A stretch of 64,000 nucleotides of DNA from Pseudomonas sp. SG20056 (GTDB taxonomy: Bacteria > Pseudomonadota > Gammaproteobacteria > Pseudomonadales > Pseudomonadaceae): contig NZ_CP134499.1 in assembly GCF_031764535.1 (NCBI RefSeq), forward strand, positions 4,278,001-4,342,000, given 5' to 3'. The notes under the pieces are model-generated. The model saw only the letters and a list, made by a program, of their open reading frames with translations. It searched no databases and was not told the origin of the DNA. This document shows, in pieces, positions 34,874 through 42,797 of the stretch (position 1 is its first letter; every line of letters starts with the position of its first letter). The position numbers and the translations under genes were made by a program.

Positions 34874-35069
34874 GCAAAGCTCCTTTATTGTTGTAGTGGT
34901 CTGACCACAGGATCGCTGCGGACCCACCGCGCCTGAGTAACATAGGGGTAAGTGACTCTCAAGCCTAGCGGATACGACTAAAGTTGTAGTGCCATTGCCG
35001 CACGTGCCCGGGCCTGCCTAGAATCGCCGGCCTGCCTGCCCAGAAAGCCCATAACCATAAGGACTCAAA

Positions 35070-35615
35070 ATGTCCGATAAACCTCCTCTGCTGCTCGGCC
35101 TTGCTCATCTGATTGATTCATTCAACGCCCGTTTCGGCAAGGCCTGCGCCTGGCTGACCTTGTTTCTGGTGCTGGGCACCGCCATCGTGGTGGTCCTGCG
35201 TTACGGCTTCGGCATCGGCGCCACCGCCCTGCAGGAAGCCGTGCTGTATAGCCACGCACTGGTATTCATGGGCGCTGCCGCCTGGGTGTTGCAACGCAAC
35301 GGCCATGTGCGCGTGGACATCTTCTATCAGAAGTTCAGTGCCAAACGTAAAGCCCTGGTCGACAGCCTCGGCACCTTGCTGTTTCTGCTGCCGGTATGCC
35401 TGTTCCTCGGCTGGGCCAGCTGGGATTACGTCAGTAATTCCTGGTCGACCCTGGAGGGCTCCAGCGAGTCGGGCGGCCTGAAATTCGTCTACCTGCAGAA
35501 GAGCATCATTCTGGTGCTGGTGGTCAGCCTGGTCTTACAAGGAATCTCCGACTTGATCAAATTCGCCAATATCCTCACCGGCCGCCTGCAAGCCGCGGAG
35601 GTGAACCATGGCTGA
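35070..35615 (+). CDS. TRAP transporter small permease (DctQ-type)
   Basis: 181-residue membrane protein with four predicted helices and the family segment ALQEAVLYSHALVFMGAAAW (about 52-71), whose Glu and nearby residues are conserved in DctQ. AAGGA stands before the ATG. The stop overlaps the start of the large permease by 8 bp. With the divergent binding protein it forms a complete Na+-dependent TRAP uptake system. The 196 bp dctP-dctQ gap must hold both promoters, and no strong operator is visible there. Confidence 0.9.
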   Translation: MSDKPPLLLGLAHLIDSFNARFGKACAWLTLFLVLGTAIVVVLRYGFGIGATALQEAVLYSHALVFMGAAAWVLQRNGHVRVDIFYQKFSAKRKALVDSLGTLLFLLPVCLFLGWASWDYVSNSWSTLEGSSESGGLKFVYLQKSIILVLVVSLVLQGISDLIKFANILTGRLQAAEVNHG

Positions 35616-36984
35616 GTTGATGGCGATTCTGCTGTTTATCAGCATCTGTGCGGCCCTGATGGCCGGCTACCCGGTGGCCTTCACGCTGGGCGGTGTGTCG
35701 CTGCTGTTTGCCGGTATCGGCATCCTCACCGGCACATTCGATGGCGGCTACCTGAGCGCCCTGCCCAACCGCCTGTTCGGCATCATGAACAACCAGACCA
35801 TGCTGGCGGTGCCGCTGTTCGTGTTTATGGGGGTGATGCTGGAGAAGTCCAGGGTCGCCGAAGACCTGCTCGAATCCATGTCCCGGCTGTTCGGCACCCT
35901 GCGCGGCGGTCTGGCGATTTCCGTGTGCGTGGTCGGCGCGCTGCTGGCGGCATCTACCGGTATTGTCGGTGCCACCGTTGTGACCATGGGCCTGCTGGCC
36001 CTGCCAACTATGCTGCGCCGCGGTTATGACCCAGCGATTGCCACGGGCACCCTGGCCGCCACCGGTACCCTAGGGCAGATCATTCCGCCGTCCATCGTGC
36101 TGGTACTGCTGGGCGACGTGATGTCCAGTGCCTACCAACAGGCGCAGCTGAAGATGGGCATCTTCTCGCCGAAGACCGTCTCGGTTGGCGACCTGTTCGT
36201 CGGTGCGCTGATCCCCGGCTTGATGCTGGTGGGCATGTACATCCTCTACATCATCGGCGTGGCGATTCTGCAACCGAAGAAGCTGCCGGCCCTGCCGCAA
36301 GAAGAGCTGGGCCCGATCGAATGGGGCAAGCTGATCAATGCCCTGGTACCGCCGCTGCTGTTGATCGGTGCGGTACTCGGCTCGATCCTCGCTGGCTACG
36401 CCACCCCGACCGAAGCCGCTGCACTCGGCGCCCTCGGCGCCATGCTGCTGGCCTTCTACAAGGGCAAGCTGAACTTCGGCCAGCTGCGCGAAGTGGCCTA
36501 CGGCACCACCGAAATCAGCGCCATGGTGTTCCTCATCCTGATCGGCGCCTCGCTGTTCTCCCTGGTGTTCCGCGGCTTTGGCGGCGAGGCGATGATCGAG
36601 GACATCTTTGCCCAACTACCGGGTGGAGTGCTTGGCGCGTTCTTCCTGGTAATGGTGGTGATCTTCCTGCTCGGCTTTATCCTCGACTTTATCGAGATCA
36701 CCTTCGTGGTGGTGCCGATTGTCGGCCCGGTATTGCTGGCCATGGGCCTAGACCCGGTGTGGCTGGGCGTGATGATTGCGCTGAACCTGCAGACCTCCTT
36801 CCTGACTCCGCCGTTCGGCTTTGCGCTGTTCTACCTGCGCGGGGTCACGCCGGCGTCTGTGCCTACCAGTACCATCTATAAGGGTGTGCTGCCGTTTATC
36901 CTGATCCAGATCCTGCTGCTGGTAATTGCCTACCAGTTCCCGGGGCTGATCACCTGGTTGCCGGAACAGGTCTACGGCAAGTAA
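35608..36984 (+). CDS. TRAP transporter large permease (DctM-type)
   Basis: 458 residues with about 12 predicted transmembrane segments, the transport channel of the TRAP system. It starts MAELMAILLFISICAALMAG and carries conserved DctM stretches such as IVGATVVTMGLLALPTMLRRGYD (seen around residue 120) and GTLGQIIPPSIVLVLLGD. It is slightly longer than the common 425-440 residues because of a cytoplasmic loop near residues 190-240. It overlaps dctQ and ends 18 bp before a terminator. Confidence 0.92.
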   Translation: MAELMAILLFISICAALMAGYPVAFTLGGVSLLFAGIGILTGTFDGGYLSALPNRLFGIMNNQTMLAVPLFVFMGVMLEKSRVAEDLLESMSRLFGTLRGGLAISVCVVGALLAASTGIVGATVVTMGLLALPTMLRRGYDPAIATGTLAATGTLGQIIPPSIVLVLLGDVMSSAYQQAQLKMGIFSPKTVSVGDLFVGALIPGLMLVGMYILYIIGVAILQPKKLPALPQEELGPIEWGKLINALVPPLLLIGAVLGSILAGYATPTEAAALGALGAMLLAFYKGKLNFGQLREVAYGTTEISAMVFLILIGASLFSLVFRGFGGEAMIEDIFAQLPGGVLGAFFLVMVVIFLLGFILDFIEITFVVVPIVGPVLLAMGLDPVWLGVMIALNLQTSFLTPPFGFALFYLRGVTPASVPTSTIYKGVLPFILIQILLLVIAYQFPGLITWLPEQVYGK

Positions 36985-37002
36985 GCCTGGCTCCAGCCAC
37001 AG

Positions 37003-37028
37003 AACGCCCGTCACTGACGGGCGTTTTG
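37003..37028 (+). terminator. Rho-independent terminator of dctQM
   Basis: AACGCCCG-TCACTGA-CGGGCGTT followed by TTGCTTTC, 18 bp past the dctM stop. Confidence 0.8.
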
Positions 37029-37089
37029 CTTTCTGCGCACAAGCTGGGCTCCAATAGCCTTCTTTATTCTTTCTTTTACGAGTACACCA

Positions 37090-37995
37090 ATGGCCAGATC
37101 CCATGTTGCACGCCTTGAGCTGGATGAGCTGACCTGCTGGCGCGCACGCGTTGGTGCCCGCGAGCTGCTGATCAGTCAGCAAGGCGCGCAAATACTCAGC
37201 TACCAGGAAGATGACCAGCCGCCGCTGATCTGGCTCAGCGAGCAAGCGGCCTACAAGCGCGGCCAAGGTGTGCGCGGCGGCGTGCCAGTGTGTTGGCCCT
37301 GGTTCGGCAGCCTGCAACGCAACCCGCAGGCGGTGCAGGCTATGCATCTACAGCCCGACACTGCGCCCGCCCACGGCCTGGTGCGCAACCTCGACTGGCA
37401 GCTACAGGGCATCGACAGCCACGATGACGGCATCCAGCTGGAGTTCGTCTACAACAGCGCCACCCAGCCCCTGGCCGACTGGCCCCACGCTGCCGAACTG
37501 TGCCTGAGCATTCGCCTGGATGAACGCCTGCATATCCAGCTAAGCAGCCGTAACCTGGGCGATACGCCGCTGGCCATCAGCCAGGCGCTGCACAGCTATT
37601 TTGCTGTCAGCGATATCCGCAACGTCGCAGTCGAAGGCCTGCACGGCTGCCGCTATATCGAAACCCTGGAAGACTGGCAGCAACGCCAGCAGGACGGCCT
37701 GCTGCAGTTCAGCGGCGAGACCGACCGCATCTACCAGGGCACCCCGGCACAGCTGAGCATCCTCGACCGCGCCTGGCAGCGGCGCATCCAGCTGCACAGC
37801 AGTGGCTCAAACTCGGCCGTGCTGTGGAACCCCTGGATCGACAAGGCGCAGCGCCTCTCGCAATTCGCCGCCAATGCCTGGCACGACATGCTGTGTATCG
37901 AGCACGCCAATGTATTGGATGACATCCGCGTGCTGGCAGCAGGTGAGCAACATCAGCTCGATTTGAGTCTGTGGTCCGAACCCTACAGCGATTAA
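37090..37995 (+). CDS. D-hexose-6-phosphate mutarotase (YeaD-like)
   Basis: 301-residue aldose-1-epimerase-fold enzyme that interconverts anomers of glucose-6-phosphate or a related sugar phosphate. The family signature GVRGGVPVCWPWFG is at 60-73, AHGLVRN with His95 follows, and ALHSYFAVSDI near residue 167 holds the second active-site His. It stands alone between the TRAP genes and the T6SS cluster, so it marks the chromosomal flank of the cluster. No regulatory site is evident. Confidence 0.88.
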   Translation: MARSHVARLELDELTCWRARVGARELLISQQGAQILSYQEDDQPPLIWLSEQAAYKRGQGVRGGVPVCWPWFGSLQRNPQAVQAMHLQPDTAPAHGLVRNLDWQLQGIDSHDDGIQLEFVYNSATQPLADWPHAAELCLSIRLDERLHIQLSSRNLGDTPLAISQALHSYFAVSDIRNVAVEGLHGCRYIETLEDWQQRQQDGLLQFSGETDRIYQGTPAQLSILDRAWQRRIQLHSSGSNSAVLWNPWIDKAQRLSQFAANAWHDMLCIEHANVLDDIRVLAAGEQHQLDLSLWSEPYSD

Positions 37996-38296
37996 CCGAC
38001 CAACGGTTCACCCCTTCCCAGCGCCGAGACCGCCCGGCCTCGGCCGTAGCACAGCGGTCACAGGCCAACCCGGCAAAACCTGCACTACGTCACACTAACT
38101 TGCAGTAATCAGACAACTTCTGTGACGCGCCACTAATTTGCCAGTAAGCAATTACTTACATATATAGAGCCATATCCCTACACAACTTTTCAGACCCATC
38201 TTATTGTGACGAAACACCCATAATTTTTAGGAACTATCGTTCCAGTTAATAATCGTTGAATATCTCTCACTGTTACATAATTCACACTTTCAACGG

Positions 38297-38325
38297 TTGT
38301 CCGACACTCGCCATAGGGCTAGGAT
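38297..38325 (+). promoter_or_regulatory. Candidate sigma70 promoter of the T6SS operon
   Basis: TTGTCC (38297-38302), a 17 nt spacer and TAGGAT (38320-38325), each with 4 of 6 consensus matches. It would give a leader of about 130 nt before tssA, starting just ahead of the paired palindromes. Confidence 0.4.
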
Positions 38326-38342
38326 GCCCACCTCACTAGGAC

Positions 38343-38386
38343 GTGCGCAACTTGTTGCACATTTAAGTGCGCAATTTCTTGCGCAC
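38343..38386. promoter_or_regulatory. Two phased palindromes, probable operators
   Basis: GTGCGCAACTTGTTGCAC (38343-38360, imperfect) and GTGCGCAATTTCTTGCGCAC (38367-38386, perfect 8 bp arms) share the half-site GTGCGCAA and are about 25 bp apart centre to centre. Their symmetry and phasing suggest a dimeric regulator binding next to the candidate promoter. A pair of RNA hairpins in the leader is the alternative. Confidence 0.55.
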
Positions 38387-38463
38387 CTGCAGCGCAGCAA
38401 GATGATCTTCGCAAGCTTCGCCGGCTTCTCCGAAGTTACCCGCAGCGATAATCGAGTCATGGA

Positions 38464-40026
38464 ATGACCTATTCAAACAAACTCACTGCTCATTATTTAG
38501 AGCTGGCAAAACTCCCTATAAATGAAGGGAACTTTGCCGGTAATGACGTGCGTTATTCCAGCGAATATGAAGTTCTCGAAAATGAGCTGGGCAAGGCCAC
38601 CGCGCTGCACGAAACGGCGGCGATCGACTGGCAAAAGGTTCGTGAAAACAGCGAGATACTGCTCAGTGCCCACTCCAAGGATTTACGTGTTGCCGCCTGG
38701 CTGATCTGGGGGCTTTACCAGCGTGAATCCTTCCCCGGCCTGCAGGCCGGTTTCAGCCTGCTGCACTACCTGTGCCTCAACCACTGGGCCGAGCTGCACC
38801 CCCGCAAATCGCGTACCCGCGCCGCCGCCATCAGCTGGCTGATTCCGCGTCTGGAGCAGGCGCTGGCCGAACATGTGCCGATTGGCGAACAGCTGGCACT
38901 GTTCCGCAGCCTTGCCGAACAACTGCGCGCTCTGGAAGCCTGCCTGGCCGAGCACCTGGGCGAAGATGCACCGCTGCTGCTGCCGCTGTGCCGGCGCTTG
39001 GATGAGCTGGTCAAGCGCGCCAGCCAGGGCCAGCCAGAACCCGGTTCCGTCGGCGCGGCGATTGCCCAGGTCAAACAGGCCGCCAGCCAGATGCTCACCC
39101 CTGGCGCCCCGGTGGAAAGCGAAAAGGAAGCACATAAAAGCCTGCGCAGCCTGCAAGACCAGGCCCGCCCGCTCTGCGCCTATTGGCTGAAACAGAAAGC
39201 CAGCGACCTGCGCGCCCTGCGCCTGGCGCGCACCCTGCTCTGGCTGCCCATCGACAGCCTACCGGAACGCAACGCCGAACAGATCACCGCCCTGCGCGGC
39301 CTGCCGGCGGACAAGCTGGCCAGCTATCAAGAGCGCTACCAGAACGGCCAATACGCCGATCTGCTGGTCGACCTGGAAGCCAGCATCGCCCGCGCGCCCT
39401 TCTGGCTCGACGGCCAGCATCTGGTCTGGCAGTGCCTGCATGAGCTGGATGCCGAGCAGGCGATGCGCGAAGTGGAAATCCAGCTCGCGCTATTTATGCA
39501 GCGCATGAGCGGCCTGGAAGAACTGCGCTTCCATGATGGCAGCGCCTTTGCCGATGCGCAGACCCGCGCCTGGCTCAGCTCCCATGTGATGCCGCACGTG
39601 CAGGCACCGGTCAGCGAAAGTGCGCCCACCGCCAGCGAAGGTGGCAGCTTGCCGGCCTGGGATATCGCCCTGCAGGAAACCCTACCCAAGCTGCGCAAAG
39701 ACGGCCTGAAATCCGCCGTACAGCAACTCAAGCTCGGCCTAGCCAAGGCACGCGGCGGCCGCGAACGCTTCTTCTGGCAGCTGACCCTGGCGCGCCTGTG
39801 CTACAGCGCGAAGAAATACGAACTGGCCAAGACCCAACTCGAATCGCTCGACCAGACGCTACAGGCCACCGGCCTCGGCGACTGGGAACCCGATCTCGCC
39901 CTGGACGTACTGCGCATGCTGCACAGCTGTTGTGAGCTGTTGCCGCAGAACCACGCAGTGCGTGAAAGCAAGGAAGAGATCTACCGCAGGTTGTGCCACC
40001 TCGATCTTGAAGTGGTACTGGACTAG
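38464..40026 (+). CDS. tssA: T6SS protein TssA (VasJ-type)
   Basis: 520-residue cytoplasmic T6SS component that caps or coordinates sheath and tube assembly. The N-terminal ImpA_N domain (about 10-135) includes LRVAAWLIWGLYQRESFPGL and HWAELHPRKSRTRAAAISWL. The C-terminal VasJ-like region (about 400-515) has ARGGRERFFWQLTLARLC and ends HLDLEVVLD. It is the first gene of the cluster, with a weak ribosome-binding site and a long leader. Its order relative to B, C and E matches P. aeruginosa HSI-II as I recall it. Confidence 0.9.
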   Translation: MTYSNKLTAHYLELAKLPINEGNFAGNDVRYSSEYEVLENELGKATALHETAAIDWQKVRENSEILLSAHSKDLRVAAWLIWGLYQRESFPGLQAGFSLLHYLCLNHWAELHPRKSRTRAAAISWLIPRLEQALAEHVPIGEQLALFRSLAEQLRALEACLAEHLGEDAPLLLPLCRRLDELVKRASQGQPEPGSVGAAIAQVKQAASQMLTPGAPVESEKEAHKSLRSLQDQARPLCAYWLKQKASDLRALRLARTLLWLPIDSLPERNAEQITALRGLPADKLASYQERYQNGQYADLLVDLEASIARAPFWLDGQHLVWQCLHELDAEQAMREVEIQLALFMQRMSGLEELRFHDGSAFADAQTRAWLSSHVMPHVQAPVSESAPTASEGGSLPAWDIALQETLPKLRKDGLKSAVQQLKLGLAKARGGRERFFWQLTLARLCYSAKKYELAKTQLESLDQTLQATGLGDWEPDLALDVLRMLHSCCELLPQNHAVRESKEEIYRRLCHLDLEVVLD

Positions 40027-40059
40027 GCCCTCGGGCCATAACCGTAACGGAGAATGACC

Positions 40060-40566
40060 ATGGCCAAAGAAGGCTCGGTAGCCCCCAAGGAACGCATCAA
40101 CGTCACTTTCAAACCCGCCACCGGCGGTGCTCAGGAAGAGATCGAACTGCCACTGAAACTGATGGTTCTGGGTGACTTCACCCAACGCGCCGACGATCGC
40201 AAGATCGAAGACCGCAAGCCGATCAGCATCGATAAAAACAGCTTCGACGAAGTGCTGGCCAAGCAGGAACTCAACCTGACCTTCGCCGTGCCTAATCGCC
40301 TGCAGGACGACGCTGAAGGCGACGACATGGCCGTGCAGCTGCGCATCAACTCGATGAAGGACTTCAACCCGGCCAATGTGGTCGACCAGGTCCCTGAGCT
40401 GAAAAAGCTGATGGAGCTGCGCGACGCCCTGGTGGCTCTGAAAGGCCCACTGGGCAACGCCCCGGCCTTCCGCAAGGCGATCGAAAGCGTGCTGGCTGAC
40501 GACGACTCGCGTGACCGCGTACTCGGCGAACTCGGCCTGGCTGCCCAAGGCAAGCTGGACTCCTGA
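40060..40566 (+). CDS. tssB: T6SS contractile sheath small subunit TssB
   Basis: 168 residues. TssB pairs with TssC to form the contractile sheath. It starts MAKEGSVAPKERINVTFKP, followed by the LPLKLMVLGDFTQR strand and the PELKKLMELRDALVALKGPL helix near residue 115 that contacts TssC. An ATG two codons upstream is too close to the GGAG ribosome-binding site, so I use 40060. It is 24 bp from tssC. Confidence 0.96.
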   Translation: MAKEGSVAPKERINVTFKPATGGAQEEIELPLKLMVLGDFTQRADDRKIEDRKPISIDKNSFDEVLAKQELNLTFAVPNRLQDDAEGDDMAVQLRINSMKDFNPANVVDQVPELKKLMELRDALVALKGPLGNAPAFRKAIESVLADDDSRDRVLGELGLAAQGKLDS

Positions 40567-40590
40567 TTCAATTAACAAGGAAGCTAATTC

Positions 40591-42066
40591 ATGAGCACTA
40601 GTGCAGCAGTAGAAAGCGGTCGCAGCGCCGCCGACCTCGGCATCCTCGACCGCATCATTGCCGAGACCAAACTGACTCCGGACGACGAAGCCTATGACAT
40701 CGCCAAGCGTGGCGTGTCGGCCTTTATCGAAGAGTTGTTGAAGCCGCAGAACGAAAATGAGCCCGTGAAAAAGGCCATGGTCGACCGCATGATCGCGGAG
40801 ATCGACGCCAAGCTCAGCCGGCAGATGGACGAAATTCTCCACAACGCCGAATTCCAGGCGCTGGAGTCCTCCTGGCGCGGCCTCAAGCTGCTGGTGGATC
40901 GCACCAACTTCCGCGAAAACATCAAGCTGGAGATCATCAACGCCTCCAAGCAGGATCTGCTCGATGACTTCGAAGACAGCCCGGAGATCACCCAGTCCGG
41001 CCTGTACAAGCACATCTACACCGCCGAATACGGCCAGTTCGGTGGCCAGCCAGTCGGCGCGCTGATCGCCAACTACTTCTTCGACCCGAGCGCTCCGGAC
41101 GTCAAGACCCTGCAATACGTTGCCAGTGTCGCCAGCATGTCCCACGCGCCGTTTATCGCTGCTGCCGGTCCGAAATTCTTCGGCCTGGAAAGCTTCACCG
41201 GCCTGCCGGACCTGAAGGATCTGAAAGATCACTTCGAAGGCCCGCAATTCGCCAAATGGCAGAGCTTCCGCGAGCAGGAAGATGCCCGCTACGTCGGCCT
41301 GACCGTACCACGCTTCCTCCTGCGCAACCCGTACGACCCGGAAGACAACCCGGTGAAGACCTTCGTCTACAAAGAGAACGTCGCCAACAGCCACGAGCAT
41401 TACCTGTGGGGCAACACCGCCTACACCTTCGCCTCCAAGTTGACCGACAGCTTCGCCAAGTTCCGCTGGTGCCCGAACATCATCGGCCCGCAGAGCGGTG
41501 GCGCGGTAGAAGACCTGCCGCTGCACCATTTCGAAAGCATGGGCGAAATCGAAACCAAGATCCCGACCGAGGTGCTGGTCTCCGACCGTCGTGAATACGA
41601 GCTGGCCGAAGAAGGCTTTATTGCCCTGACCATGCGCAAAGGCAGCGACAACGCCGCATTCTTCTCCGCCAACTCGGCGCAGAAGCCGAAGTTCTTCGGC
41701 ATCAGCGAAGAAGGAAAAACGGCTGAACTGAACTACAAGCTAGGCACCCAGCTGCCGTACATGTTCATCATCAACCGTCTGGCCCACTACCTGAAAGTGC
41801 TGCAGCGCGAGCAGATCGGCGCCTGGAAAGAGCGCACCGACCTGGAACTGGAACTCAACAAGTGGATCCGCCAGTTCGTTGCCGACCAGGAAAACCCGAG
41901 CTCCGAAGTACGTAGCCGCCGTCCGCTGCGCGCCGCTCAGGTGATCGTCAGTGATGTTGATGGTGAGCCGGGCTGGTACCGCGTCAGCCTCAACGTGCGC
42001 CCGCACTTCAAGTACATGGGTGCCGATTTCACCCTGTCGCTCGTCGGCAAGCTGGACAAGGAATAA
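40591..42066 (+). CDS. tssC: T6SS contractile sheath large subunit TssC
   Basis: 491-residue main sheath protein. Family segments include LESSWRGLKLLVDRTNFREN (about 90-109), SHAPFIAAAGPKFFGLESF, and the C-terminal QVIVSDVDGEPGWYRVSLNV and KYMGADFTLSLVGKLDKE. The protein is disassembled by the ClpV encoded at 45571. AAGGAAG precedes the ATG. It is followed closely by tssE. Confidence 0.97.
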   Translation: MSTSAAVESGRSAADLGILDRIIAETKLTPDDEAYDIAKRGVSAFIEELLKPQNENEPVKKAMVDRMIAEIDAKLSRQMDEILHNAEFQALESSWRGLKLLVDRTNFRENIKLEIINASKQDLLDDFEDSPEITQSGLYKHIYTAEYGQFGGQPVGALIANYFFDPSAPDVKTLQYVASVASMSHAPFIAAAGPKFFGLESFTGLPDLKDLKDHFEGPQFAKWQSFREQEDARYVGLTVPRFLLRNPYDPEDNPVKTFVYKENVANSHEHYLWGNTAYTFASKLTDSFAKFRWCPNIIGPQSGGAVEDLPLHHFESMGEIETKIPTEVLVSDRREYELAEEGFIALTMRKGSDNAAFFSANSAQKPKFFGISEEGKTAELNYKLGTQLPYMFIINRLAHYLKVLQREQIGAWKERTDLELELNKWIRQFVADQENPSSEVRSRRPLRAAQVIVSDVDGEPGWYRVSLNVRPHFKYMGADFTLSLVGKLDKE

Positions 42067-42074
42067 GCATCCTT

Positions 42075-42482
42075 ATGGCCGGGTACGGAAGCCTATTCGA
42101 ACGCCTCGGCGGTGAAGCCAGCCAACGCGCTGGCTGGAGCCGCGAGGTCGCCGCCATGGCGTCGGTGGCGACCCACCTGGCAAAAATGCTCAGCACCCGG
42201 GCGGGCAGCGTGCAAACGCTGCCCGACTACGGGTTGCCCGATCTCAACGATATGCGCCTGTCGCTGCACGATTCACTGCAGCAGGCGCGTATCGCCATCG
42301 AACGCTTTATCGAAGCGTACGAACCGCGTTTAAGCGAAGTGCGGGTGATTTCCCTGCCCCGCGACAACAACCCGCTGAGCCTGGCCTTTGCCATCGAAGG
42401 CCTGCTGGAAGTGGACGGCTTTAAACGCCAAGTCAGTTTCTCCGCGCGCCTGGACGGCAGCGGACAGGTCAAGGTCAATTAA
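42075..42482 (+). CDS. tssE: T6SS baseplate protein TssE (gp25-like)
   Basis: 135-residue gp25/GPW-family baseplate wedge protein. It contains the typical YGLPDLNDM segment followed by an amphipathic helix, LHDSLQQARIAIERFIEAYEPRL, whose ER residues and nearby EPRL are conserved in the family. The small protein nucleates sheath assembly on the baseplate. It starts 9 bp after tssC and precedes the PAAR gene by 9 bp. Confidence 0.93.
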   Translation: MAGYGSLFERLGGEASQRAGWSREVAAMASVATHLAKMLSTRAGSVQTLPDYGLPDLNDMRLSLHDSLQQARIAIERFIEAYEPRLSEVRVISLPRDNNPLSLAFAIEGLLEVDGFKRQVSFSARLDGSGQVKVN

Positions 42483-42491
42483 GGAGAGCCC

Positions 42492-42767
42492 ATGTCCGGT
42501 AAACCCGCAGCCCGCGTCAGCGACCCAACCGCCTGCCCGATTCCCGGTCACGGCACCAATCCGATTGTCGCCGGTTCCCCCGACGTGCTGTTCGACAGCC
42601 TGCCCGCCGCCCGCATGGGCGACCCCACCGGCTGTGGCAGCGCCCTGGCCAGCGCGGTAATCCCTACCGTGCTGATCAATAACAAGCCAGCCACCGTGCT
42701 CGGCACCGTGGGTAGCCATGGCAATCCGGTTATCGCCGGTTCCGGCACCGTGCTGATTGGCGGCTGA
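42492..42767 (+). CDS. PAAR-domain spike tip protein
   Basis: 91-residue PAAR protein that sharpens the VgrG spike and may attach effectors. It has KPAARVSDPTACPIPGHG near the N-terminus and LPAARMGDPTGCGSAL at about 35-50, with His and Cys residues placed to bind a single zinc ion. It has no extension, so it is a naked tip rather than an effector. An AAGGAGAGCCC stretch gives a good ribosome-binding site. Its place between tssE and tssF is an insertion relative to the HSI-II order I recall. Confidence 0.93.
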   Translation: MSGKPAARVSDPTACPIPGHGTNPIVAGSPDVLFDSLPAARMGDPTGCGSALASAVIPTVLINNKPATVLGTVGSHGNPVIAGSGTVLIGG

Positions 42768-42797
42768 GCCGACACAGCCACAAGGACGAACTGCTGA

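Larger units (their letters stand above)
37996..38463. other. 468 bp gene-free region upstream of the T6SS operon
   Basis: No plausible gene. The first 100 bp are GC-rich. Bases 38100-38290 are distinctly AT-rich for this genome, which would suit MvaT/H-NS-type silencing (inference). A candidate promoter and two palindromes lie in 38297-38386 and are listed separately. I searched for GG-N10-GC sigma54 sites here and found none. Confidence 0.6.
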
